From: Halocafeteria seosinensis
Taxonomy: Eukaryota > Sar > Bigyra > Bicosoecida
NCBI GenBank assembly: GCA_001687465.1
Contig: LVLI01000256.1
Location: 1 to 64,000, forward strand
Reading direction: 5' to 3'
DNA: 64,000 bases
The position numbers and the translations under genes were made by a program. This document shows, piece after piece, positions 20,921 through 32,700 of the stretch; the stretch's first letter is position 1, and the number at the start of each line of letters is the position of its first letter. A model generated the notes under the pieces. The model was not told where the DNA came from, ran no database searches, and was given only the letters and a program-made list of their open reading frames with translations.

Positions 20921-21505
20921 ATGCCCGTCTCCCGGAAAGATGCTCCAGTCGTTTTATTGCTCGTCACTGGATTATTGACGTACTGTGCATACCTCTCATT
21001 CTCCGGCAGCAATGATGTGCATGCAGGATCTACAGCGCATGCCAGGCAGGAGCAGTATGTAGACGCGAATGGGCCAGTCTCTGGGAATATGAGAAGCAGT
21101 ATGAATGAGCCGTCGGCCTCTGCACAAGAAGACACGGGATTGACTGAGAGTTTCGAGTTTGAAGTGTTTGGGAGGGTGCAGGTACGTCAGGTAACGGTGG
21201 CATGAAGTGTATTCTATTTCTTAGCCAATTAGGTGGCTGTCTTCCAGGGTGTATCGTTCCGAAAATATACTCAGCGGAAAGCTCAGGAACTAGGCTTAGT
21301 GGGATACGTGTTCAACACAGTTCCCAAAGGAACTGTTAAAGGAGTAGCACAAGGCCCGCCTTCCAAATGTCAAGAACTCAAGAAGTGGCTCGAGAAGGAA
21401 GGATCGCCAGCAAGTACAATCGACAAAGCCAAATTTGAGAACAAGAGATTGCTCTCTAAGAAAGAGTATATATCCTTTGCAGTTCTAAGGGACTCGAAAG
21501 AGTGA
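20921..21505 (+). CDS. Acylphosphatase with N-terminal membrane anchor
   Basis: Two exons (20921-21181, 21248-21505) encode 172 residues. The last ~97 are a complete acylphosphatase domain: FEVFGRVQGVSFRKYTQRKA holds the phosphate-binding loop and catalytic Arg, and GLVGYVFNT supplies the catalytic Asn. The closing block TVKGVAQGP, WLEKEGSP and ISFAVL is standard. The intron falls exactly within the GRVQ/GVSF loop. The enzyme hydrolyses acyl phosphates. Most acylphosphatases are ~98 residues and soluble; this one has about 75 extra N-terminal residues including a hydrophobic segment (about 9-28, PVVLLLVTGLLTYCAYLSF), suggesting a signal anchor or cleaved signal and therefore membrane or lumenal placement. 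It is convergent with the P4-ATPase gene, 36 bp between stop codons. Confidence 0.92.
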
Positions 21506-21541
21506 TTGCCAACGGGGAAGCTCATATTTGTATATTCGCGT

Positions 21542-24500
21542 TTACTTGGCTTGTCTCTTCCGTTTGCGGTTCAATTTAGATTGAAGGTCCCATTGCGAGG
21601 CTTTATCTTCAGTCGTTTGGTCGTCATGGGCGAAATCACTTACAGAAACTTGGCGAGCTAGGGGTTGTTTGCTTCGGGTGCGAGAGTCCTCTCGTTTCTT
21701 TGCGTCCCAATCAACTATAGCAGCCGAGGCATGGCTTGTCGTATCAACGGAGCTACTTTCTAGCTTCCCGAATTGCTCCAGTATCTTTCGATTTGCAGCA
21801 ACGATACCTTTCCTGATCTGTCGCTTCTTGCTTTCCGAAAGCGGAGATATACCAGCTTTCGTAGATGGGGTCGAGCGAAATTCGTATAGATGGGGTGTCT
21901 TGCGTAACCTCTCGTTGTAGAGATGGTCTAGCTGTGCGTTAAAAGTATAAATGTCCTGTTGTAATTGATCGACCTGCTCGGTCGCGTCGAGCTCTAGTCC
22001 GACCTTCAGTAATTCATCCTTCTTCTGTTTCCATTTGGATACAGCCGGATTATCGAAACATTTGTTAATGCTGTACTGACACTCCGGGACCGAGTTGAAT
22101 TCTACTCTCTTATCCTTCGGTTTGATAAATAATTGAGCATCTTTGACCTGTTGTTGATAGGATGGAAAGAACATTTTTCGGAGAGACATGTACCCGATCA
22201 CAGGCAAAAGAGCAGCCGTCGGGATTAGCACTTGCACGAACCAAAATGTACTGCTTCCAAACAAACGCTGCATCCCACCTCTCATACCATCCGCGTCCAA
22301 ATAGTCAAATATAAAGGCACACAACGGCCACACTGCGACAGAGAGAAAGAGGATAAGCTGAAAGGTCCAGTAGTGAAACGATGTATGTCCAGCCAATCTC
22401 AGCGAAGCTATGGTGACAACAGCAGTGAATACGACCGTTCCCAGCTCAAAAATGCTCGGGGTATATCCGTCTGGGTCGGGCGAGAAATATGACTCCTCTG
22501 TGAAGAAGTACGTGACAAGACTCTCGTAGATCGCCGAGAGGATCCAAATTCCGAAGATATAAATGTTGAGCAAATTGCCAGACTGACTGGTATGATACAG
22601 ACGAGGGAATAGCTGCGCGTTTTCAGCGTCTATGTCTTGATCCATCACAGCAACTAGGAGAATGGGCAGTCCCGTATAGATTAGATTAAACGTCTGTGTC
22701 GCTAGTTCAATGTAAAACTTTTGCCCGCTCCATCCCGTAAACATTGAATACCAGAATTGCGTCAGAGCGAACAAAGCATTCTTATAAAACATGTATGCGA
22801 TTAGGGTAGCCATTCGAATGTAATTCCAGCGTCCATGTACAAGTACAAGCCGCTTCAGGACTTTGAACTGGGGAATTTTGTAATCACTACTGTTGGCCGC
22901 GCCACTGCCTTCTGCGCCAAGGATTCCAACGCCAACATTAGAAGCATTTATCATATCCACATCATTTGCCCCATCACCAATTGCTAAGCATTTTGCGCCT
23001 TTAACATTCTCTTTTATAAGTCTGAGCATTCTTTCTTTTTGCTTCGGACGACATCTGCAGCAGATCACGGCCGAACATTTCTCTGTAACAAAGGATAAGT
23101 CTCGACTCAACACGGGATCATCAAGTAGTATTTGCAGCGCATCCTTGTCTACCACCAATGCTTGTGGAGCATCATGGACTTCTTCTGTAAGCTTTAACCG
23201 TAACTCGAATATCCGTTTTTCTACCATAGCTTTCCCTGTAAGCTGTGCATCCGGGTTCTGGGCTTGAATGTCACCAGGGTAGTTGTATAAATCACCGACG
23301 TCTTCCGGTACGAGTCCATCTCTCTGGAACTCTCCAAGTGTCAGTATGTGGCGATCGTGAGAAGATGTTAGCATATTCACACCATACCCAATGTTGATAG
23401 CAGTCTCCTCTTTGTCGCCTGTGAGCATGTAGATCTTGATATTGGCCTGTGTCAATGTCGCGATAGTCTCCGCAACCTCATCTTGCAAACGATCTTCGAT
23501 CGCTGTCGCACCTTGCAGACTCATGTCTTTCTCCATTTTCTCCATGCATTTGGCCATTTGTTTAGTTTTCTCTGAGTCATCGTGGATACTGCGGGCGTCC
23601 GACCACTCCTGCAACCATGTATCAACAGTGCCTTGGTCCAATTCCTTCATTGCGAAAGCCATTGCACGCAGGCCATCAGCCCCAAACTCTTTGATATGGC
23701 GGTCCGTTTCGGCCCGCAGCCACCGCTCCTTCGCTGTGGTCTTGTTGTCTTGGGAAGGACTATCAGGTAGAGGATACAATTTCTCCAAAATGGCATTGTC
23801 GGCACCCTTGGAAAAGAGGAGGAACTTTTTAGAGTGATTCGAAGCAACGTTCAAATCTTCCACGATCACGCTCATCATTCCTCGAGCAGAGGAGAACGGA
23901 AGCAACGCATGGAGCCGGAATTGCAACGTCTTGCTTTCCCCACTCTGGGGATCCGTGTAGCGTAGGACACGAACATCTGCATCTTCGCGAACGAATTCGT
24001 AACCAAAAAACTTAACTGCGTACGCAAATGATTCTTCATCCGGAGAGGCAGAGCTATACTTCACACTGCCTGATGTCGGCTCGATTTCTACCGTATGGTC
24101 TAGTGCGAGATTGTACATAAAGTAGGTAATGTCCTCGGCTGTGTCTTTCTGTTTCTGTGCTTCTTCGAACGTCGGCTTGATTGCTGGGTCCTCGTAGAAT
24201 TTAACTTTTTCCACTGGACACTCCATGGAGTCCGCCTTTTCGAGGAGTTCTTCGAGCTCCCGAACGTGTTGTATATCAGCTTCGCCTTCAGCTTTTGCCC
24301 GAGATGTTATCACTCCGATTTGGGTTGTTGCTTGACCATAAATGCGACCGGCAATTGACATTTGGCGGAACTGGAAGTCATTGCATGTTAGTGTTCCCGT
24401 TTTATCACTAAAAATGTGCGTGATTTGTCCCAATTCATCGTTTAGATCCATTGTCCGTACTTCGGTAGCTAAGATAGACGGATCCTCCCCATGAATTACT

Positions 24501-25972
24501 GTCTCTGGTTTTGAGCCCTTCACATCCAAAGTGATATCTGAAGCCGAATCTCTGAATGCTGGATTATGAACTTCCGTGTTGGAACGGTCCGCATGCTGGG
24601 ACAACATTTTCCGGCCTGTTCGACAGGACATGTAGTCTAGAATTGATTCTGGCACCCATCGGACACCCTTTGGGGTCAGCGCCATTTGAGGATCCCTATC
24701 CATCATGTACTTCTGAGCTTGACGAGAGATCTTGATGCTCACATAAAGCGAAATAGGAACGAGTTGAGACATCAGTAGGAAAAAAGTGAAGAACTTTAGG
24801 AAAAAGTTTCCTGCGTCGACACTTGGTAGTTCCAAATACGAATGTGATTCTGAATTAGAGCTCTCCCAGACAATATTCATGGCAGCACCCAACGAGCAAA
24901 TCACAAACTGGAAGGAAAACATCCCTAGTACGAAGTAATCAATATTTCCAGAAAGGGATGCAAACTTCTCAAGGGTGGAGACACCACCCCCGAAATTAAT
25001 TTTGGTCTCATAACCTGTGTAGACAGCAAGTCCATAAATGTACGAGCAATTTCGGAGTTCCGTACTTCGCAAAAGAAGGTTGTCTTTCTCTAAAAATTCT
25101 CCAGGGCCACTGTCGTCAATGAACAGCTTTCCACTAAATCTATCAAGATCCCCATTTGGCGCTTCACAATCCACATGTCCTTTAAACTGGCACCATACAC
25201 GATCGTTTTCTTCTTCTGATTCTCGGGCAACAAGAATAGTATTGCCTTCTTCATCCTCTCCTTTATCTATTCCAAGCTTGTCTGCTGCACTGGGAATCGC
25301 TTTCCTCATTTTTAAGTTGTTCTCACCGTCCAAGTCTTTGGTATTTACGTGGCATCGCCTGTGCTTATTCCCTAACTGAGTATCTCCGTGAACCGCTCCT
25401 AAACACAGCATGTCACACGGAAATCGCTCCTCTCTTCTCACTTTCACGATGTCTCCTACACGGACATCTCTCCAAGAGATACCCAAATGCACCTTACCAT
25501 CGCGAATTAGATCAACCTTGCTGTAGATGTTGACGTATCGGTCTGCGACGTGCCTGTTGTAGTCCTGGATAGCAGTGAAAAAGCCATCCACGAATAGCAC
25601 GAAAGCCAATGGGGCTGCCGTCGTAGGAATACCTCCTGTGATAGATATTGCGGGGATAGACTGCAGTATGCAGATTAAAAGGAAATACTGGTTGGCCACT
25701 TCGTATCGAAATTTGCTCCAGAGAAATTTGAAGAGGAAGTTGAGCACGGTGTATTTACTGGTAACCACTTCATTGTCGGGAAACCCAACGTTCTTGGACG
25801 ACTTATTCGCATGAATATACCTGCGGTCTGCCTGATTCTGCGAGTCGGATTCTTCGGAGTTTCCTCCTTCGTGGAGTGCGTCCACAGAGGAGGCGTGGGG
25901 AGAATCGTCTTGGTCACTATACACAGGGTTCATAGTGTCAACGCGTTTTTCATCAGAATCCACCCTCTGCAT
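21542..25972 (-). CDS. P4-type ATPase, phospholipid flippase
   Basis: One uninterrupted frame encodes 1,476 residues. The P-type phosphorylation motif FSDKTGTLTCN (Asp ~523), the MLTGDKEETAINIGYG block and the hinge GDGANDVDMINASNVGVGI (~1000) are intact. The flippase-specific PISL motif (LVPISLYVSIKI) in TM4 and the N-terminal FLFKFLWSKFRYEVANQYFL entry block place it in the P4 group (Drs2/ATP8-like). About ten membrane segments are visible, with the last block near residues 1100-1330. P4-ATPases move aminophospholipids from the outer to the cytosolic leaflet, usually with a CDC50 partner, which is not in this window. The N-terminal ~55 and C-terminal ~200 residues look disordered and charged. 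The absence of introns over 4.4 kb is unlike most neighbours. Confidence 0.94.
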   Translation of the reverse strand: MQRVDSDEKRVDTMNPVYSDQDDSPHASSVDALHEGGNSEESDSQNQADRRYIHANKSSKNVGFPDNEVVTSKYTVLNFLFKFLWSKFRYEVANQYFLLICILQSIPAISITGGIPTTAAPLAFVLFVDGFFTAIQDYNRHVADRYVNIYSKVDLIRDGKVHLGISWRDVRVGDIVKVRREERFPCDMLCLGAVHGDTQLGNKHRRCHVNTKDLDGENNLKMRKAIPSAADKLGIDKGEDEEGNTILVARESEEENDRVWCQFKGHVDCEAPNGDLDRFSGKLFIDDSGPGEFLEKDNLLLRSTELRNCSYIYGLAVYTGYETKINFGGGVSTLEKFASLSGNIDYFVLGMFSFQFVICSLGAAMNIVWESSNSESHSYLELPSVDAGNFFLKFFTFFLLMSQLVPISLYVSIKISRQAQKYMMDRDPQMALTPKGVRWVPESILDYMSCRTGRKMLSQHADRSNTEVHNPAFRDSASDITLDVKGSKPETVIHGEDPSILATEVRTMDLNDELGQITHIFSDKTGTLTCNDFQFRQMSIAGRIYGQATTQIGVITSRAKAEGEADIQHVRELEELLEKADSMECPVEKVKFYEDPAIKPTFEEAQKQKDTAEDITYFMYNLALDHTVEIEPTSGSVKYSSASPDEESFAYAVKFFGYEFVREDADVRVLRYTDPQSGESKTLQFRLHALLPFSSARGMMSVIVEDLNVASNHSKKFLLFSKGADNAILEKLYPLPDSPSQDNKTTAKERWLRAETDRHIKEFGADGLRAMAFAMKELDQGTVDTWLQEWSDARSIHDDSEKTKQMAKCMEKMEKDMSLQGATAIEDRLQDEVAETIATLTQANIKIYMLTGDKEETAINIGYGVNMLTSSHDRHILTLGEFQRDGLVPEDVGDLYNYPGDIQAQNPDAQLTGKAMVEKRIFELRLKLTEEVHDAPQALVVDKDALQILLDDPVLSRDLSFVTEKCSAVICCRCRPKQKERMLRLIKENVKGAKCLAIGDGANDVDMINASNVGVGILGAEGSGAANSSDYKIPQFKVLKRLVLVHGRWNYIRMATLIAYMFYKNALFALTQFWYSMFTGWSGQKFYIELATQTFNLIYTGLPILLVAVMDQDIDAENAQLFPRLYHTSQSGNLLNIYIFGIWILSAIYESLVTYFFTEESYFSPDPDGYTPSIFELGTVVFTAVVTIASLRLAGHTSFHYWTFQLILFLSVAVWPLCAFIFDYLDADGMRGGMQRLFGSSTFWFVQVLIPTAALLPVIGYMSLRKMFFPSYQQQVKDAQLFIKPKDKRVEFNSVPECQYSINKCFDNPAVSKWKQKKDELLKVGLELDATEQVDQLQQDIYTFNAQLDHLYNERLRKTPHLYEFRSTPSTKAGISPLSESKKRQIRKGIVAANRKILEQFGKLESSSVDTTSHASAAIVDWDAKKREDSRTRSKQPLARQVSVSDFAHDDQTTEDKASQWDLQSKLNRKRKRQAK

Positions 25973-26617
25973 TATTTAACGCTCTGAGGACCCTCAATAC
26001 ACTGCTTGACGTGTTCTGCACGTATCCAGCTCCGGCGAAATGTCCCGGAAGATATACACTCCACCTGGTTCCAAGTTCCACCGTGTCCTCGAAATTCGCT
26101 GTTGCAGACACGATGCGTCCGTTTGTACTCAAGCAGAGACGACTAGATGAAAATCTGCCCTGTGGCGTCCGTATGAGACAGGTGCAAACAGGAATGGTTG
26201 TAACGTGAATAAACGAATCTCGGCGCCGAGGAGACGTACCGCCACCAGTTCTTCGTCACTCTCACGGCGCTTTCTGCTCCCGTTTTCCACAGGCCAGGCC
26301 TTGAGCGCACACGAACGATAACTCAATTGCAAAAGAGATGGCTAGTAAGGGACAACACCATCGCAATCAACAGATGTTGGGTTGAATGCCTGGAGACTGG
26401 CAGTGGCGGACCGTGCAATCAATAGTGTTACTTTGACATCCCTTTCATCTCAGATGCATGCGCTTCCAGAGAGACGACGGAGTGCAATTTTGACGATGAT
26501 GGTGCATGTACATGGGATACTTACACTGCCGCAGAGGAATCTGTACTTCATTACGGTAGAGTGGAGCTAGAAGGGAGTGAATGATCGAGTTGTGAGGCTG
26601 GGTCTGGGAATACTCTC
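25973..26617. other. Intergenic and possible 5' exons of the MORN gene
   Basis: The left part must hold the P4-ATPase promoter. From 26454 a splice-acceptor-like CTCAG precedes an open stretch to 26555, followed by a GTAGAG donor-like site and an acceptor at 26623. In-frame joining to the MORN gene uses a frame rich in basic residues and starting ATG at 26454, while a more natural-looking acidic frame does not join. I leave the 5' end unresolved. Confidence 0.3.
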
Positions 26618-29114
26618 ATGCAGGCGTATGACGAGTTTGACTGTGGGAATGGGGCTTCTCCTCATTCCCATGCCAGTGGTTATGATAGCACTAGTAGTGA
26701 TGACAGTGCATCTGGGCGTCAATCCCACATTGAGCCCTCTATACAGCAGCATACAACGATTTGTGAAGCTGGCCAAAATGGCGTTAGGTCTGATCAAGGT
26801 GTTCATGGCTCTTCACGACAAGGAGAGCATAATGGACGAGAAAGCAATACCGAGAAGAGTCCCAAGGATCTGAACCACGTGCTGCGCTCGTTGAAAAGAT
26901 CTCGGAAAAAGGTACGAATTCCCGGTATTGGGGAATTCCACGGGAGTGCGTTCCGAGCCAGTGATTTACGCAAGCATGGCGTCGTAATACCTTTTGAGGG
27001 CATGAAATGGGTTCCCCATGGCACCGGGAGCTCCCTGGATGATAGGAGTAGCAGTGAATACGAGGGCCAGTGGCGCCTCGGAAAGTACGTGCACCTCGTA
27101 AATATATAATTCCCAACTTCTGTCATGTGTCTTGTCGCTGTCACCAGAATGCACGGAAAAGGAACTCGGCATTTTTTTACTGGGGATGTTTACGATGGAG
27201 AATTTCAAGAGGGATTAAGGCATGGCAGGTAAGGGTGCTGCTCCGGTCCCCACTAAGCAGGTGCAGTACATACACTGGCTGTATTTGCACAGAGGGACGT
27301 ACTTGTTTATGAATAGCGGCGATAAATATGTAGGCGAATGGCAGAAAGGCTTAATGCATGGAAATGGTACCTTTTATTTTGCTTGCGGGGACGTATATGA
27401 TGGGCAATGGAATCACGGCAAAATGAGCGGAAGTGCTACCAAGAAACTAGCAAACGGGGATGAGGTGGTGTCTGACCAGTGGTGTGATGGACTTGTTCAT
27501 GGTTATGGTACGTAAGCATACGCTCATAAAGATCTTATGCAAGGAGCAATATGAGCTAATTGATCATGCAGCAAGGAAAATATTCTGTCGTGGAGATACG
27601 TATGAAGGCTATTTTTCTCAGGATGATCGTGAGGGATTTGGGAAATACACGTGGGCTCATGGTGAATGTAAGTGTACTTTTCGGATGTGTGGACAGAATG
27701 CCCGGACTTGAATATAACATATTGATTATGGGAAACAGCCGTGGAAGGTGAATGGAAAGGCGGTAGGTTATGTGGCTCGGCTTGTAAGCGCCTACCAAAT
27801 GGAGCAGTATACAGAGGCCATTTCCTCGATGATAAGATGGAAGGTCAAGGAATCCAAGAATATAACAATGGTGACTTCTACTCCGGTGAACTGTACGAAA
27901 ACAAGCGCCACGGCTTTGGGCATTATATGTTTGCCGATGGAAGCTCGTATAGCGGTACATGGAAACATGGGCGGATGCACGGAAGAGGTGAGTAAGACAC
28001 TTAGAAATGCATTGTGGTTTGCTCGTTTGCAGTCATCTCGTATTCAATTGCACAGGATTGAAGGAAGATCTTGCGAACGAGACTACATACTTTGGGGAAT
28101 GGGACCATGGGACTCCAACGTAGGTGCCTACGTTGTGCTTGTCATGAGTATTGTAGACTTACCTCTTCCCATTTTCGCAGCGGTCGCGGTACTCAAACCT
28201 ACGAGCGCGTGGGGGACAAGTACATTGGTGAATTTGTCGGTGGAGCCAGGCATGGGAATGGGGTATATATTTGGCGGGACAGCCCAAGGCTGAAGGGGGT
28301 GAGTCCGTGCATCTCTAGAAGGTCGTTGTGTCGGTCGCAGTGATGAAATCATCCCACGCAGAGTTGGAACTCTGGTCGCCCTCACGGACATTGCAAAATA
28401 TCATCTGTTTCGGGACTGGTTGAGAGAGGTTACTGGCGTCATGGTGTGAAGACAGGTACGTTGATATTTTTAAGTCGCTCATACCAGCGTGAGAACTTGC
28501 AAAGTATTCAAGGTGTGGTCACAGGGTGGTTTCGATACTCGTTTCGCACCAAGCGACTTGACAGAGCAATGCAAGAAGATGAAGCACCACCCGCAGGAAT
28601 CTCCTACTTTGTCTTGAGTGCTTACCGTCTTCTTCGAGAGCAGGATGCTTTGCTTGAAATATATTATGGAAAGGGTGACCCTACCCAGTGGAGATTGGTG
28701 TCTAGGTCGTCTGTAGAAAATAGCTTGGCGCCACCATCTCTGGATGCTCCTTCGGACACCCCTACTTTCGCTTCTGCTCGAGGCTTACTCGACTGGGAAG
28801 TATGGGAGTCTCAAGCGAGCTCGGTCGCAGGTGGCGTTATGCACCAACTGCCACCTCAGACAGACGACACACTAGACAATAGTGTCGCAGTTGCCGCGTC
28901 AACCGGCTCTCCACTGTTTGGTTCACATCAACCTACGGGAGACATGCCTCCTCCATTGAGCCTCTCTGCAGCGTCTGATGCTCCCGGACAAAGGGAGAAC
29001 TCCGAAATTGGAGAGGGCGATTTTATTCCCCTCAGAGCTCCTTTACTATTGCAGTCTCCTCCCCTCCCTTCAAAAGATCAGTTAGTCGCCGCAATTTCTG
29101 AAAAGTTTCGATGA
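26618..29114 (+). CDS. MORN-repeat protein (start and 3' join uncertain)
   Basis: Exons 26618-27084, 27148-27228, 27293-27507, 27572-27667, 27739-27987, 28055-28119 and 28181-28298 join in frame. After a Ser/Asp-rich N terminus come at least nine MORN repeats, for example YEGQWRLGKMHGKG, YVGEWQKGLMHGNG, YSGELYENKRHGFG and YIGEFVGGARHGNG. MORN repeats bind membranes or serve as scaffolds, and many protist MORN proteins are in flagellar or basal structures; the role here is not given by the sequence. After 28298, reading straight on meets a stop at 28341. A likely continuation (DEIIPRRVGTLVALTDIAKY, then from about 28491 RENLQSIQGVVTGWFRYSF to 29114) misses the exon phase by one base. Either a splice choice I could not identify, a sequence error, or two genes would explain this. 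Confidence 0.65.
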
Positions 29115-29740
29115 AATACGTACGAGACAGTGGGAGCACCAGGTGCATAGATTTTTCTGCTTGTAGGCCCCAAAGCTGCCCAAGCGTTCTGTAGCCTCAA
29201 ACTGCAGGAACACAAGCGGGACACAAGTAATGTTCTCGCAGAGTAGTGACTGTGTAGAATTTTTTTGTGGCTCGTTCCGTTGCATTGCGGTAGCGGCCAT
29301 CGAGCACAATAGTACCTAATGATTAACATTTTTACAGAACGTGGCACTGTATGCATCCACTCCGTGACTATGGAGCAAGCCGTTAATTGTTACGTGTCAC
29401 ACATGTCCAATGTGTCACGTTCAATTGTGATTCTCCACTAACGGCACCAAACGGCAGTAGGTCGCAACATTGTATGGAGCGATATTGACGTCCACAGGGA
29501 CCCATACAGTGTCATACACTCTTATTACGGGCGGATTGGATGATTATGTTTATGCACAATTTTATCTAAGTAACTACAGGCGACAGCGTTCAGTGTATGG
29601 GAGAATAGGGCGTCAACAATCTAAAAACTGCGACCGATCAGATGGCAATTACCTCGCTAGAGGCTGTATAATAAGTGGTAGGATGCGTTTCCGTTCGCTG
29701 AGGAGTATATAGCCCATCCGTCCGTCATCTTGGTGGAACT
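29115..29740. other. Intergenic, no gene seen
   Basis: About 600 bp without a convincing coding region. The right end should carry the promoter of the LRR gene at 29741. A TATA-like element (AGTATATAG) lies near 29703-29711, some 30 bp upstream of the start codon. Confidence 0.4.
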
Positions 29741-32700
29741 ATGTCGAAATCGTCAACGGAGGAGCAGAAGCTCGAGTTTCTGCTGCCATTCTGGAAGCAG
29801 AGGTGGGTGCGCAATTCCATTCATTGCATACATGTACGAACAATAGCTCACAGGGAGGTATTTTACTATCCACATGCCGTGCGTGCAGTTTCGATACGCC
29901 CCTCTCACAGGAGGAAAAGTTTGGCCTAGCAGGGAAATATCGGTTTCGGAAACAAAAGCTCGATGCTCGTCGTGCGTTGGAATTAGATGTGTACGATGCC
30001 AAGGTGGGTACACCAAATATGTTACTTATCCCGTGTGAATGACCCTTTCGAGTCATTCAATTCTTGTCTTGCAGGCTGCCAAGAAATGCTTAGAATACTA
30101 CTCGCTACCCGACACTGTGGATGGACTCTTCCGTCTCTATCTCATATCGGTTGCAAACGAATGGAACTACCCTGAAATACTTCGCCGAAGTGGAGTGAGT
30201 TCTAAATCCGCCTTGCGGCTGTATGATGTATTTGGGAAGCTCAGTACGGTTGAGAACTTACTGGATATACTAGAACAGGCTGTGGGCGGGCGAAGAGAAT
30301 ACCATCGGCTAATTAAGAAGGGCAACAGAGTTGGTACCGCTGATGAGTCAGGAAGGCGTACGGCGCGTAGTGTTACCACCATAGAACGGGAGTTTAAATC
30401 CGACATGGACCTGTCATTAGGTGATGAAAAAGAAATGGAAGCGAACAAAACAGCCTACTCTCTTGCACAGGAGCAGTCGCTTCCCGTAGTTACAGTGGAG
30501 GAACAATCCTCAGCTTTTCTTTTTGAGCCTTCTTCCACGGCTCGCTACGACTTGAAACCCGAAGTATCCCAAGCACAAACTAAAGAAAAACGGTCTTATC
30601 GGGAAGCGGAAGAGGATATACCGCAGTTATACAATGCGGGCATACCTGCGGTTAACGCCCAGAGGTTAAAATATCAGGACTTGTTTGAAGCGAAGTTAAT
30701 TGATGAGGCTGTGATGGACTCAAAGTACAGCACTTATGCCGAAAATGTAGACGATGAACTAGGGGAAGATGAAGACGATGAACGTCCTACTTCGAGATCA
30801 GATCCTCGCCGCAGGCAGCTTGGACTCTCGCGTTCGCATGAGTTGGCACGATGGAATGCTGCACGCTTCGGGAAGAATTTCTTTTCTCTTTTGTCCCTAA
30901 ATAAGAAAGACATTGAATCGAATCAGTCGTCTACAGCGGCCGAAGCGCATCGAATAAATGAGTTGACCAAGACTTTGGTAGCATCTAAGCGGATTCTTCG
31001 AAACCAAGAGCAGCCTATCGAAGCAATTAGCAGAGAAAAGTACTTGAATGTATGCGAAGAAACGTTCACCATTCCTCTCCCTAGAGTGCTCTATGGACTG
31101 GGTACTTCGAGTATCGTGATGAGGGGTTGGAGTTTGACGGACTCTGATGTGTATGCTCTCACGGAAGCTCTTGCTTTAAACGCAACTGTCGAACACCTCG
31201 ACCTTGGAGATAATCAAATCTCTGAAGAAGGTGCATCCTATATAGCATCGGCTATTGAGAGGAATGCTCAGCAGGGTTGCAAACTTCAGCGGCTAAATGT
31301 GTCCAAAAACCATTTGTGTACCAAAGGGGGACGGTATATCATTGACGCCGTTTCGAAACACGGTGGCATTGAAACTCTCGATATATCCGATAATCAAATG
31401 GAGGACGGTATCAGCTCTTCACTCCGGACGTTACTGTCATTAAAGGCGGCCAATCATCTGATATCACTAGATTTGAGCGGACAGAAACTGAGGGATGGAT
31501 CTTTAGCAGCTATTAGCGATTGGTTATCTTCCAAGGGGGCGTCTTTCATTTCGACTCTCCGTTTAGGATGGAACATGTTTTCAAAGGCTTCTTTGGCCTC
31601 TTTCTTTTATGTTGTCTCCACTAACAGCGCATTGAAGCGTCTTTATTTCGGTACGAATAAGTTGCGATTTTGTCATTTTTGACTTGTGCTCAGACTGAAT
31701 TGTGTCTACAGATTGGAATAACTTTGGCGAAGAGGCAGGAATTGCGGTCGCATATTGTTTGCTTTACAATAAGGTTATTGAGGAAATGAGTTTAAGCAAT
31801 TGCCGAATATCAGGTATAGCCGGAGTGTTGATTGCTGACGCGCTACGTTACAACGAGAAACTCGAAATCTTAGACCTCAACAGTAACCCGATTGGAAGCT
31901 ATGCTGGTAAGCGGTCTGGTGTATCTGCTTAGTGATTGAAGCTTCAGGTAATCTTCGCCTGTGCTCATTTGACAGCATCGATAGTATTAGATTCTATTGG
32001 CGCTAACGGATATCGTGTGACGAACATTGGCCTTACTAATACGGAAGCCTCTGACACAGCCCGGAAACATGTCGTCGTGCACGATAACAAGGTGTGTACA
32101 CAAATTCCTTTGAATTTAATCCCCTGCATTATACGTGTATTGGCGTTGCAAACCAAAAACCTGAGTCCATGCTCTCGCAGAATGCGAGATATCCTTTCCG
32201 GAGTACCCTGCCTTCTCCTCACGATGTGGAAGTTGTAGAAGTTGGTCCTCGACCTGAATGGAGCACTGGAGTTTCTCATGATATCAGTTTTCCCGATGGT
32301 AAGGATTATATCCCCCACCTAACGGCTCTGGCTTTCATCTACCCCTACAAGTACTGGGCTGCTTTACCGCACAGGACACTATGCTCTCCAATTGGATCGA
32401 CCTCGGGACCATATCGTTGCTAACCTATTACTTATGCGGGTAAAAACAGGCAGCGGGGTATGGAATGATCCTAAATTACGGAATCGGTTTGTACTGAAGC
32501 AAGGGCAGCGAGAAATGGATAAATACAGCATCCCAGATTCCAGTACGTTAAAACATTGCTACTGGAAAGGTGTTCGAACAGTTCCCAGACTGCTTATGAG
32601 GATGCAGTTAACAAGAGCGTAATGGCCAAACTAAAGTCTCCCAAATTCCTTCAATTTGAGTTTGTCTCTAAGAGAGTTTCCAAACCCTCAAGCGCTTTGG

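Noticed and set aside
26454-26555. Upstream exon of the MORN gene encoding an acidic peptide
   Set aside because: The acidic, natural-looking frame does not match the phase of the next exon, and the frame that does match has an odd composition. No choice is supported.
28446-29114. Independent gene starting at 28446
   Set aside because: The ATG there lies within a likely intron or exon of the MORN gene, no promoter spacing is visible, and the coding similarity starts only at about 28491.
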